Shown here in pieces: positions 1 to 6,485 of a DNA stretch of 9,520 nt. The stretch's first letter is position 1. Each line of letters starts with the position of its first letter. The stretch is from Glaesserella sp041817755 (GTDB lineage: Bacteria > Pseudomonadota > Gammaproteobacteria > Enterobacterales > Pasteurellaceae), in assembly GCF_041817755.1 (NCBI RefSeq), contig NZ_JBGYBX010000016.1, forward strand, positions 1 to 9,520, read 5' to 3'. Both the position numbers and the translations under genes were made by a program. The notes beneath the pieces were generated by a model. That model ran no database searches, was not told where the DNA came from, and saw only the letters and a program-made list of their open reading frames with translations.

Positions 1-1127
1 ACATCGCATTTCATCACGTCGGCATAACTTTCTACCCGCTCTTGTTCGGTAAAGAATAAGCCGAACATGCCGCCGACATATTGTACGGTTAACGGAATGC
101 CGTGTTTGTCGGCGAGGGCTTTGAAGCCGTTTGCCAATACGGCGGTTTTTTCTGCGAGCAATTGCTCATTCCCCGGTTTGGCTAATTCCGTTAGACAGGC
201 TAAGCCGGCGGACATGGCGATCGGGTTGCCGGATAATGTGCCGGCTTGATAGACCGGACCTGTCGGGGCAATGTGCTGCATGATGTCTTTTTTTCCGCCG
301 AATGCGCCGACCGGCATACCGCCGCCGATAATTTTGCCGAGCGTGGTTAAATCCGGGGTGACGCCGTAATAATGTTGCGCACCGCCCAAGGCAACACGGA
401 AACCTGTCATGACTTCATCAATGATAAAGAGCGCACCGTATCGTGTGCAGAGTTCGCGTAAGCCTTGCAGGAAGCCTTCTTTAGGCGGAATGCAGTTCAT
501 GTTGCCGGCAACGGGTTCAATGATTAAGCAGGCAATGTCATTCGGGTATTGTTCAAAGGCTTGTTTGACCGAATCAAGGTTATTGTATTCGCAGGTGAGC
601 GTATGCTTGGCAAAATCTTCGGGAACTCCCGGGGAACTCGGTTGACCTAATGTAAGAGCCCCCGAACCGGCTTTAACCAACAGTGAGTCAGAATGACCAT
701 GATAGCATCCTTCAAATTTGATGATTTTATCACGTCCGGTGTAACCGCGCGCCAAGCGAATGGCGGACATGGTTGCTTCCGTACCGGAGCTGACCATGCG
801 AACCATTTCAATCGATGGGACTAATTTGCAGACCAATTCGGCAAGTTCGATTTCGATCGCTGTCGGTGCGCCGAAGCTTAATCCGTTCGGTACGGCGCGT
901 AACACGGCATCAATGATGGCAGGGTGATTATGACCGAGCACCATGGGTCCCCAAGAGCCGACGTAGTCAATGTAACGTTTGCCTTCGCTATCGGTAATAT
1001 AAGCGCCCTGTGCTTTTTCAATAAATACGGGGGTGCCGCCGACACCTTTAAAGGCACGGACGGGAGAGTTAACGCCGCCGGGAATAACTTTTTGGGCTTT
1101 TTCAAAGAGAGTGTGTGATGTGGTCAT
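1..1127 (-). CDS. hemL: Glutamate-1-semialdehyde 2,1-aminomutase, C-terminus cut by window edge
   Basis: PLP-dependent enzyme of the C5 pathway; converts glutamate-1-semialdehyde to 5-aminolevulinate, the precursor of heme and other tetrapyrroles, in the cytoplasm. I translated the minus strand by hand from the ATG at 1127: it stays open for 375 codons to the left edge, against roughly 427 in the family, so about 50 C-terminal residues lie outside. Visible landmarks are the N-terminal PGGVNSPVRAF segment (residues 16-26), SSGTEA (113-118), YHGHSD (142-147), the cofactor-binding DEV motif (237-239) and LGKIIGGGMPVG (263-274), whose Lys265 is the residue expected to form the PLP Schiff base, at the same number as in E. 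coli HemL. Start supported by AAGGA at 1138-1134, seven bases upstream. Divergent from wecA; no functional link to the ECA genes is apparent. Confidence 0.97.
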   Translation of the reverse strand, partial: MTTSHTLFEKAQKVIPGGVNSPVRAFKGVGGTPVFIEKAQGAYITDSEGKRYIDYVGSWGPMVLGHNHPAIIDAVLRAVPNGLSFGAPTAIEIELAELVCKLVPSIEMVRMVSSGTEATMSAIRLARGYTGRDKIIKFEGCYHGHSDSLLVKAGSGALTLGQPSSPGVPEDFAKHTLTCEYNNLDSVKQAFEQYPNDIACLIIEPVAGNMNCIPPKEGFLQGLRELCTRYGALFIIDEVMTGFRVALGGAQHYYGVTPDLTTLGKIIGGGMPVGAFGGKKDIMQHIAPTGPVYQAGTLSGNPIAMSAGLACLTELAKPGNEQLLAEKTAVLANGFKALADKHGIPLTVQYVGGMFGLFFTEQERVESYADVMKCD

Positions 1128-1133
1128 GCTAAT

Positions 1134-1138
1134 TCCTT
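1134..1138 (-). promoter_or_regulatory. hemL ribosome binding site
   Basis: AAGGA on the minus strand, six to seven bases before the hemL ATG at 1127. This decides the start, as the protein has no other plausible initiation codon at this family position. A TATAGT hexamer at 1169-1164 (minus) is a possible -10 for hemL, but no convincing -35 lies upstream of it. Confidence 0.75.
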
Positions 1139-1238
1139 GATGGTGAGATTGAATCGGAGCGTTACTATAACACTTCGCTGTTTTCATCGGCTATTCTATT
1201 GCAAAAAGACGTTTTTCGGTGCTTTTTGGTAAAAAAAA

Positions 1239-1266
1239 TTGAGAGTTTTGGCGGTTATGATATTCT
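1239..1266 (+). promoter_or_regulatory. Putative sigma-70 promoter for wecA
   Basis: TTGAGA (1239-1244, five of six consensus bases) is followed after 16 bp by TATTCT (1261-1266, four of six). An overlapping TATGAT at 1256-1261 could be an alternative -10. It lies in the 187-nt divergent region between hemL and wecA, about 50 nt before the wecA start. This is a pattern match by eye; AT-rich tracts around it make chance matches likely. Confidence 0.35.
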
Positions 1267-1314
1267 GCCAACCTTATTTATGTCAGTAACTTTTTAAGGG
1301 GATTAACCCGATAT

Positions 1315-2379
1315 ATGTGGCTTACATTTATTGCTGTTTTTACCGTGTCATTTTTGGCACTCGTTGTAATGCGTCCGGTGGCGGAAGCAATCGGTTTGGT
1401 GGACAAACCGAATTTCCGTAAGCGCCACCAAGGCGTCATTCCCCTTATCGGTGGAATTGCCCTATTTCTAGGTAACTTGGCGTTTTATGGACTCGAATGG
1501 GATCAGATGCGGTTGCCGGAGCTCTATCTGAGCGCCTTAACCATTTTACTGGTCATCGGTGTGTTGGATGATCGCTTTGACATCAGTCCGTTTTTGCGTG
1601 CCGGTATTCAAGCTGCGTTGGCAGGCGTGATGATCTATAGCGGTTTATCGATTGAGGATTTGGGGCAATTAATTGCACCTTTTAGCCTTGAGATTGGTGC
1701 GTTAGGTATTATTTTAACGGTCTTTATCACTATCGGTGTTATCAACGCTTTTAATATGATTGACGGCATTGACGGTTTATTGGCAGGGTTATCTTCGGTC
1801 AGTTTCGCCGGGTTGGGGGCCTTGATGTGGCTGGACGAACAGTATCAACTGGCGTATTGGTGTTTTGCGATCATTTTGATTTTATTGCCTTATGCGCTAT
1901 TTAACTTAAGTGTTTTCGGTGCAAAATGGAAAGTCTTTATGGGTGATTCCGGTAGTACGTTGATTGGGTTCACGATTATTTGGATTTTATTGCTCAGTAC
2001 TCAAGGTCAAGGTCACCCGATTAGCCCGATTACCGGTTTGTGGCTGATAGCCGTTCCGCTTATTGATATGGTGGCGGTTTTTTTCCGTCGCTTAAGGAAG
2101 GGAAAAAGCCCTTTCAGACCGGATCGTTTGCATATCCACCATTTAATGATGCGGGCAGGACTAAGTTCGCGTCAGGCATTGGGGGTCATTACGCTAGGGG
2201 CAGGCGCTTGTGCGGCATTCGGCGTGTTGGGCGAAGTCTATTATTGGAACCAATGGGTTATGTTCCTATCTTTTGTCGCCCTGTTTTTCTTATATTCGTA
2301 TTCGATTGTACATGCATGGCGCATTACCCGTTGGGTGCGCAGGCTAAAACGCCGAGCAAGGAAGCAACGGACGGTTTAA
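1315..2379 (+). CDS. wecA: Undecaprenyl-phosphate GlcNAc-1-phosphate transferase WecA
   Basis: Polytopic inner-membrane enzyme that transfers GlcNAc-1-P from UDP-GlcNAc to undecaprenyl phosphate, the first step of ECA (and often of O-antigen) synthesis. 354 aa against 367 in E. coli. The sequence shows the family landmarks: GLVDKPNFRKRH (27-38), LDDRFD with the Asp pair 85-86, the Mg-binding INAFNMIDGIDG (143-154, Asp150 and Asp153), KVFMGDSGST (206-215), and the cytoplasmic HIHH motif (273-276), with about ten hydrophobic segments. The C-terminus ends in a very basic tail, as in the enterobacterial protein. ATG at 1315 is preceded by AAGGGG at 1296-1301, a rather long 13-nt spacing, but N-terminal alignment supports this start. 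First gene of the ECA locus here; wzzE begins 25 nt after its stop, so the two are probably co-transcribed. Confidence 0.97.
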   Translation: MWLTFIAVFTVSFLALVVMRPVAEAIGLVDKPNFRKRHQGVIPLIGGIALFLGNLAFYGLEWDQMRLPELYLSALTILLVIGVLDDRFDISPFLRAGIQAALAGVMIYSGLSIEDLGQLIAPFSLEIGALGIILTVFITIGVINAFNMIDGIDGLLAGLSSVSFAGLGALMWLDEQYQLAYWCFAIILILLPYALFNLSVFGAKWKVFMGDSGSTLIGFTIIWILLLSTQGQGHPISPITGLWLIAVPLIDMVAVFFRRLRKGKSPFRPDRLHIHHLMMRAGLSSRQALGVITLGAGACAAFGVLGEVYYWNQWVMFLSFVALFFLYSYSIVHAWRITRWVRRLKRRARKQRTV

Positions 2380-2391
2380 ATGTAATCATAA

Positions 2392-2398
2392 AGAGAGG
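2392..2398 (+). promoter_or_regulatory. wzzE ribosome binding site, favours GTG start
   Basis: AGAGAGG ends directly against the ATG at 2399, leaving no spacer, but lies six bases before the GTG at 2405. A normal spacing therefore supports GTG as the true start and drops two residues from the longest reading. Confidence 0.6.
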
Positions 2399-2404
2399 AT
2401 GATT

Positions 2405-3208
2405 GTGACGGGCTTTTTTTCAAAATTAGGTTTATTTGTCGTATTTATCGGTTTGGGTGCTGTAATCGGTTGGTTTGCTGCGCCGATGTTTCAGACGCCG
2501 CAGTGGAAATCTGTTGCACGATTTGAAGCGCCGAAAGTGGTTGATTTGGGCAATTATTATTCATTATACGGCACCTATAATTTAGTGAAAGGTGCTCCGG
2601 AGCAAAGCCGTTTTGATGAAGAGATTACGCAACAGGTTTACCAAGAATTCAAACGTAATTTAACCTCGCCCGATATACTGCAACATTTTCTCGTTCAGCA
2701 TGAGACGGTCAAACAGATTGCGGCAAGACAACATCAGCCAGTTGCCATGGTGGCGCAGTCGTTAATTCAACATTTTCAGTTGAATGAAAGCCAAAATTCC
2801 TTCAGTTTAACCTTCACCGATCCGGAAGACGCGACTCGACTTTTAAGCGAATTTATCCGATTCGCAGCGGTGCAAACCCGCGTGGTATTAAACGATGAAT
2901 TGATTGCCAAATGGAAAATACTGTTTCAGCAGGTTAAGCAGTCGGCGGAACAGAATTTGGGTGCCATTCAGCAGGGAGCACAGATTGCTCAACAAGATTG
3001 GAACGGAAAGTTAAATATTATGCGCTCCGTGCAGCCGCTGGATGATCGATTGCAGCCGTTTCGTTTTATCAAATCGCCGACCGTACCGCAGCAGACAGAG
3101 CCGCCATCACAACAAATAATGTACAGCGTAATGGGCGGCGTCACAGGATTCATGGTTGCTGTGATAGCGTTATTTTTTATTTCCCGTCGTAAAGCGCACA
3201 AAGATTAA
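2405..3208 (+). CDS. wzzE: ECA chain-length regulator WzzE (polysaccharide co-polymerase)
   Basis: Inner-membrane protein that oligomerises and sets the modal length of the ECA polymer made by WzyE. From GTG 2405 it has 267 aa (269 from ATG 2399). The architecture is that of Wzz proteins: an N-terminal membrane helix (about residues 9-27), a mainly hydrophilic periplasmic region with Gln-rich helical stretches (about 165-200), a proline-rich segment just before the second helix (about 222-237), and a C-terminal membrane helix (about 240-260) ending in a short basic tail. It is clearly shorter than the roughly 348 aa of E. coli WzzE, so the periplasmic helical domain is reduced. I assign it from topology, the Pro-rich motif and position directly after wecA rather than from strong residue identity; a Wzz of another subclass is possible. 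Confidence 0.85.
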   Translation: MTGFFSKLGLFVVFIGLGAVIGWFAAPMFQTPQWKSVARFEAPKVVDLGNYYSLYGTYNLVKGAPEQSRFDEEITQQVYQEFKRNLTSPDILQHFLVQHETVKQIAARQHQPVAMVAQSLIQHFQLNESQNSFSLTFTDPEDATRLLSEFIRFAAVQTRVVLNDELIAKWKILFQQVKQSAEQNLGAIQQGAQIAQQDWNGKLNIMRSVQPLDDRLQPFRFIKSPTVPQQTEPPSQQIMYSVMGGVTGFMVAVIALFFISRRKAHKD

Positions 3209-3227
3209 CTTTCACTTCTTATTTATG

Positions 3228-3270
3228 TTTGCTCTGTACAAACCAAACTTTATGGAATGAACAGAGCAAA
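3228..3270. repeat. 10-bp perfect inverted repeat after wzzE
   Basis: TTTGCTCTGT (3228-3237) and ACAGAGCAAA (3261-3270) are exact reverse complements separated by 23 nt, starting 20 nt past the wzzE stop. It could form an RNA hairpin ending the wecA-wzzE message, but the loop is long and no T-run follows on either strand, so an intrinsic terminator is not supported. Confidence 0.55.
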
Positions 3271-3410
3271 AGCTTCCTCTCATCCTACCAGCGGTTTAGC
3301 TACTTTTATCATATATCAATTTAATTTTTAGCCGGATAGGATACTATTATCAAATTGTTTGTCTCATTGAACAGCTGCGCCTTGATTTGGTTATTTTAAA
3401 TACGATAACT

Positions 3411-3443
3411 ACAAGCGGTTGGTTTACCAGGCTATTTTGCAAA
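3411..3443 (+). repeat. Apl-type DNA uptake signal sequence
   Basis: Core ACAAGCGGT at 3411-3419, then GCAAA at 3439-3443 exactly 19 nt later within a T-rich tract. Same core and same spacing as two other copies in this window. Such signals direct natural transformation in Pasteurellaceae; the core variant is that of the Actinobacillus pleuropneumoniae group. Confidence 0.8.
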
Positions 3444-3590
3444 ACAGAAATGTAGAAAATTACACGCAAAAATGATAAAAAAATGTAAACTTAAGGTTGT
3501 TTTTTTTATAAAATAAAGTTTTTGTAATTTGCTCTTTATTGGTACTTTTCATCGATCGATAGCTGATTTAAGTGTAACTAATTGAAAATA

Positions 3591-3617
3591 AATTGAAAAA
3601 TTCAATTGTGTGACAAT
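3591..3617. repeat. Overlapping AT-rich inverted repeats
   Basis: AATTGAA (3591-3597) and TTCAATT (3601-3607) form a 7-bp inverted repeat with a 3-nt centre; ATTGT (3605-3609) and ACAAT (3613-3617) form a second, overlapping one. They end eight bases before the ATG at 3625. Could be an operator, but such short AT-rich symmetry is also expected by chance in this stretch. Confidence 0.3.
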
Positions 3618-3624
3618 GTAAGAG

Positions 3625-3786
3625 ATGTCTAACCAGCATAAATGTATAAGTAATGTAAAATACATAGAAAGCTGGGTAAGGGATGGGAGCGACGTTTGGA
3701 GAGAAGTAGACATAGACTCCCTTGATATTGAACAATATTTTATATTCTTTACCAAGCATGCCTCGGTAGATTTTGATTATGCATAA
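3625..3786 (+). CDS. Doubtful 53-aa acidic ORF, possibly a gene remnant
   Basis: An ATG at 3625 opens a 53-codon frame ending with TAA at 3784-3786. The product is acidic, with two Trp residues and little low-complexity sequence (for example WVRDGSDVWREVDIDSLDIE, residues 17-36), and its central stretch is less AT-rich than the surroundings. Against it: no spaced Shine-Dalgarno sequence (AAGAG abuts the ATG), an in-frame stop two codons upstream, and no family I recognise. After its TAA the same frame stays open for 33 more codons to a TGA at 3886-3888, so it may be a decayed longer gene. No function assigned. Confidence 0.22.
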   Translation: MSNQHKCISNVKYIESWVRDGSDVWREVDIDSLDIEQYFIFFTKHASVDFDYA

Positions 3787-3858
3787 AAACACGTTAATAT
3801 GCATTTGTTGGCTTTTAATGTACAAAATTTTAATGTAATACATAAGTTTGATTTTTTA

Positions 3859-3874
3859 CCACAAGGGATTGTGG
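3859..3874. repeat. Small hairpin upstream of the Sel1-repeat gene
   Basis: CCACAA (3859-3864) and TTGTGG (3869-3874) pair around a GGGA tetraloop of GNRA type, 37 nt before the ATG at 3912. It could lie in the 5' untranslated RNA of that gene. There is no T-run after it on either strand, so it is not an intrinsic terminator. Confidence 0.35.
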
Positions 3875-3901
3875 ATTTAAAGATTGTTTGATTCGAGAAT
3901 T

Positions 3902-3905
3902 GAGG
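3902..3905 (+). promoter_or_regulatory. Ribosome binding site deciding the Sel1-gene start
   Basis: GAGG within TGAGGA lies six bases before the ATG at 3912. That start also places a signal peptide exactly at the N-terminus, so it is preferred over the upstream TTG at 3888 and ATG at 3906. Confidence 0.65.
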
Positions 3906-3911
3906 ATGATT

Positions 3912-5186
3912 ATGAAAGCACATCATTTGGTACTGTGTTTCGGCTTGTTATGCTGTACATTGTCTTATGCCGTGCCGTCTAGACAAGATTATCAACGTGA
4001 ATTTCAATGGGCAACAGCTAAAGAATGTAAAACGGCGGATGTTGCTTTTGAACCGAATATTGCCAGTGCGGATTATCTTGCTTTACCTGTTTCTAAAGTG
4101 AAGTCCGTTTTGGGCATTCCGAGCGGAACCAAAGTCCGATTGAGCGGTGAATTTGTGCCGCAAAAAGAAGGGCGGGGAATGGTCAAAGACACAAGCGGTC
4201 AGATCACACTGAAATTTCGCAAAGAGTTTGCTTGCAATAAGAATAGTGTGGGAGCACCGAACGAAAGTAAAGGAAAAACAGAATATTTCGGTACGGTTCG
4301 CCATCAGCGAGGGATACCGAGCTATATAGAAGTAGATCATATTCAATATGAATATCCGTTCGGAAACTTTTATGACAAATCGGACTTTACCGTTGCGCAA
4401 TATGAAAACGGTTATATTTCATTCAGTGAACTGCAACGGCTTGCCGATGAAGGGTTTGCGCCGGCACAGACGCGTTTGGCAATGGTGTATCTGATCGGTC
4501 GCTATGAAAGTTTGGATAATGATGTAGTGGTGTTTGAAAAACCTCTACCTGATAAAGTCGTCGCGCTGTTGCAAAAAGCGGCTCCGCAGCATGCTTTTGC
4601 TAGAAAAGTATTGGCTTGGGCATACTACGAAGGGTATGGCGGTTTGGTTAAAAACAGAGCAAAAGCCTTGGAGCTTTATCATCGGGAAGATAACACGAAT
4701 TTAAATGCGTTGTTTGATAAAGCAGCGGAAGCCAAAAATTTATGGATGGAGAAAAAGGATTTAAAGCGGGCGTTAAATCTTTATTTGGAGTTGAATAAGC
4801 AGCAAGTTGATGCAGGATTGGTTGAACTCAGTGAAATTTATTTTGAGCTTAAAGATTATGCAAAAGCGAAGTACTACTTGGATCGTGCACGTTCGGAAGG
4901 CAGAGAATCGCATATCTTGGGTATTATGTACTTGGAAGGTTTAGGGGTAAAACAAGACATTGATAAAGGATTGCAATTGCTCAATAATTACTCAAGTCCG
5001 CCGGCAAATTTATATCTTGCCGATTTGTACAGTAAAGGCAAATGGGTGAAGAAAGATATTCAAAAGGCGAAGTCCTATTATTGGGAAGTGATTCAACAAA
5101 CGGAACGCCTGGCGGATTCTTATGTGGACGATAAATTGTGGCACGAGCAAGCGACGGAAGAGCTTAAACGTTTGGAAGGACAGTGA
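3912..5186 (+). CDS. Secreted Sel1/TPR-like repeat protein with possible OB-like N-domain
   Basis: 424 aa from ATG 3912. Residues 1-20 look like a Sec signal peptide with cleavage after SYA; although two Cys occur in the hydrophobic core, no lipobox is present, so a soluble periplasmic protein is expected. Residues about 70-150 are rich in alternating beta-type segments (GTKVRLSGEF, DTSGQITLKF, TEYFGTVR, SYIEVDHIQYEY), a pattern I read as a possible OB-like barrel; Cys39 and Cys108 could form a disulfide. From about residue 165 to the end it is helical with Sel1-like repeat signatures: AQTRLAMVYLIGRY (185-198), ARKVLAWAYYEGYGG (230-244), HILGIMYLEGLGVKQD (334-349), NLYLADLYSKGKWVKKD (366-382). 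Such repeats usually bind protein partners. It sits between wzzE and wecF, in the place of the missing ECA genes, and contains an uptake signal, suggesting long residence in this lineage. Function unknown; a link to ECA is inferred only from location. Confidence 0.85.
   Translation: MKAHHLVLCFGLLCCTLSYAVPSRQDYQREFQWATAKECKTADVAFEPNIASADYLALPVSKVKSVLGIPSGTKVRLSGEFVPQKEGRGMVKDTSGQITLKFRKEFACNKNSVGAPNESKGKTEYFGTVRHQRGIPSYIEVDHIQYEYPFGNFYDKSDFTVAQYENGYISFSELQRLADEGFAPAQTRLAMVYLIGRYESLDNDVVVFEKPLPDKVVALLQKAAPQHAFARKVLAWAYYEGYGGLVKNRAKALELYHREDNTNLNALFDKAAEAKNLWMEKKDLKRALNLYLELNKQQVDAGLVELSEIYFELKDYAKAKYYLDRARSEGRESHILGIMYLEGLGVKQDIDKGLQLLNNYSSPPANLYLADLYSKGKWVKKDIQKAKSYYWEVIQQTERLADSYVDDKLWHEQATEELKRLEGQ
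4191..4223 (+). repeat. Apl-type DNA uptake signal sequence inside the Sel1-repeat gene
   Basis: Core ACAAGCGGTC at 4191-4200, GCAAA at 4219-4223, 19 nt after the nine-base core. Translated as part of the beta-rich region (about residues 94-104). A coding-region copy with this spacing fits the extended uptake signal. Confidence 0.85.
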
Positions 5187-5339
5187 TTGCCAACGGATAA
5201 TTATGTGATTTTTGGATGTGTTGACCTTGAAACAAACAAGTGCCACTGCGATACGGTATAGTTAAATTCGAGGTCGACGATCGTTTCAGTTAGCCGTTAT
5301 TTGAATGGCTTATCCTACCGACCATTTGTGTTTTTCCGC
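5187..5339 (+). other. Intergenic region before wecF, no clear promoter or ribosome binding site
   Basis: 153 nt between the Sel1-repeat gene and wecF. A TATAGT (5257-5262) could be a -10 element but the nearest TTGAAA (5227-5232) is 24 bp away, too far for a standard promoter. The stretch just before the wecF ATG is pyrimidine-rich and has no Shine-Dalgarno sequence. A 12-codon ORF (ATG 5305 to TGA 5343) ends in an ATGA overlap with wecF, which might allow translational coupling. No terminator seen. Confidence 0.4.
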
Positions 5340-6416
5340 ATGAACAATATCTACCATATTTTAAGTAGTGACATTCCGTATCATAACCGGCAGTTATTGC
5401 GTTTTTTTCAACACGATGTACTCCCTCTTTTACCCAATCAATCCCATCGATTTTATGTCGTAGGGGCACAAACGCTCCAATCTCAATTTCCTCGGCTGTC
5501 GTTACATCCGTACCCGTCAAAACGAGCGATTGTACGGGCGGTCATCGATCTTGCCAAAGCAGATGAGCAAGCGCATTTTGTGTTACATGGGCAATTCAAT
5601 CTTTTCTTATGGTTTGCAATATTCTTTGGGAAACTGCCCGCTTGTCGTTGTACGTGGCATGTGTGGGGGGCCGATTTATATCAGGATTCGACCGATTGGC
5701 GATTTAGGTTATTTTATCCGATCCGTCGTCGGATACAGCGAAAATTTCCCCGAATATGGGCAACGCAAGGGGATTTACGCTATGTGCGCCAACAGCTGAA
5801 GCGTAAAATTGCAGATGATCGCGTCGTGTATTTTCCGACCAAAATGGCACCGTTGTCTCTCAGTACCGATGGGCAGAAGAGGTCGCATACGTCTTTAACC
5901 GTTTTACTGGGAAATTCGGGGGATCGCTCTAACCGTCATTTGATTGCACTACAGAAAATCAACCAAAGGTTGGGAAATGATGTGAATATTCTCATTCCAA
6001 TGGGGTATCCGGCAGGAAACCATGCTTATATTGCCGAAGTAAGCCAATGTGCAAGGTCGCTTTATGCGGCACATCAAATTGATATCTTAACGGAGCGAAT
6101 CGATTTTGGCCGTTATATTTCCCTATTACAACGTTGCGATCTCGGCTATTTTAATTTTGAACGTCAGCAAGGTATTGGTACCCTTTGTTTATGTATTCAG
6201 CTGAATATTCCGGTGGTACTGCATCGAAACAATCCGTTTACTGAGGATATGCAGGCAGAGGGGGTACCGTTTGTTTGGCAGGATGAACTGAGTCGCGAAC
6301 GTATTGTCCAAACCCGCCGAGATTTGCAAACATTAGACAAAACGCAGATTGCTTTTTTTGCTCCAAATTACTTGACTCCGTGGCTGGACGCTTTAACCGA
6401 TTTGGCTGACGGGTAA
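5340..6416 (+). CDS. wecF: TDP-Fuc4NAc:lipid II Fuc4NAc transferase WecF
   Basis: Glycosyltransferase (GT56 family) that adds 4-acetamido-4,6-dideoxygalactose to lipid II (ManNAcA-GlcNAc-PP-undecaprenol), giving lipid III, the ECA repeat unit, at the inner face of the inner membrane. 358 aa against 359 in E. coli. Conserved family segments visible: IYHILSSDIPYHNR (4-17), HGQFN (83-87), WHVWGADLY (106-114), the GNSGDRSN loop (191-198), PMGYP (220-224) and RQQGIGTLCL (275-284). The ATG at 5340 is chosen over the upstream TTG at 5301 because it matches the family N-terminus; neither has a Shine-Dalgarno sequence. In E. coli it follows wzxE directly; here that neighbour is gone and the Sel1-repeat gene precedes it. 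Its sugar donor needs WecD/WecE/RffGH activities not encoded in this window. Confidence 0.96.
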   Translation: MNNIYHILSSDIPYHNRQLLRFFQHDVLPLLPNQSHRFYVVGAQTLQSQFPRLSLHPYPSKRAIVRAVIDLAKADEQAHFVLHGQFNLFLWFAIFFGKLPACRCTWHVWGADLYQDSTDWRFRLFYPIRRRIQRKFPRIWATQGDLRYVRQQLKRKIADDRVVYFPTKMAPLSLSTDGQKRSHTSLTVLLGNSGDRSNRHLIALQKINQRLGNDVNILIPMGYPAGNHAYIAEVSQCARSLYAAHQIDILTERIDFGRYISLLQRCDLGYFNFERQQGIGTLCLCIQLNIPVVLHRNNPFTEDMQAEGVPFVWQDELSRERIVQTRRDLQTLDKTQIAFFAPNYLTPWLDALTDLADG

Positions 6417-6442
6417 GGATATTATCGCTTTCTTCCCGGTTA

Positions 6443-6451
6443 TGCTAGAAT
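6443..6451 (+). promoter_or_regulatory. Putative extended -10 promoter for the small lipoprotein gene
   Basis: TGC followed by TAGAAT (TAGAAT at 6446-6451, five of six consensus bases) gives an extended -10 element, 35 nt before the lipoprotein ATG. The region 17-18 bp upstream is a poor -35, which extended -10 promoters tolerate. It would let the lipoprotein, and perhaps wzyE-wecG, be transcribed independently of wecF. Confidence 0.5.
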
Positions 6452-6485
6452 GCGGCGCATTTTGTTATTTGTATAAGGACTTTTT

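Larger units (their letters stand above)
3209..3887. other. AT-rich intergenic gap between wzzE and the Sel1-repeat gene
   Basis: About 680 nt with no convincing gene. It is much more AT-rich than the flanking genes: 3481-3540 contains only 10 G/C in 60 bases, with an eight-T run at 3500-3507. It holds a 10-bp inverted repeat just past wzzE, one uptake signal (3411-3443), overlapping AT-rich inverted repeats (3591-3617), a doubtful 53-codon ORF (3625-3786) and a small hairpin (3859-3874). In E. coli this position carries wecBC, rffGH, wecDE and wzxE; translation of this stretch shows no recognisable remnant of any of them. Confidence 0.8.

Noticed and set aside
67..1118. Several 60-78 aa ORFs on both strands at the left end
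   Set aside because: All lie within the hemL reading frame region and are out-of-frame shadows; hemL itself is open from 1127 to the edge with all family motifs.
2208..2402. 64-aa plus-strand ORF overlapping the end of wecA
   Set aside because: Out-of-frame shadow of the WecA C-terminus.
3568..3843. 91-aa and overlapping 68-aa minus-strand ORFs in the AT-rich gap
   Set aside because: Composition is dominated by Tyr, Ile and Phe as expected from AT-rich noise, and no ribosome binding site precedes the start.
3260..4666. 14-nt direct repeat AACAGAGCAAAAGC at 3260-3273 and 4653-4666
   Set aside because: One match of this length is roughly what chance gives in a window this size, and nothing in the context supports an element boundary.
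5530..5799. 89-aa plus-strand ORF inside wecF
   Set aside because: Alternate-frame shadow; the wecF frame carries the HGQFN and WHVWGADLY motifs over the same bases.
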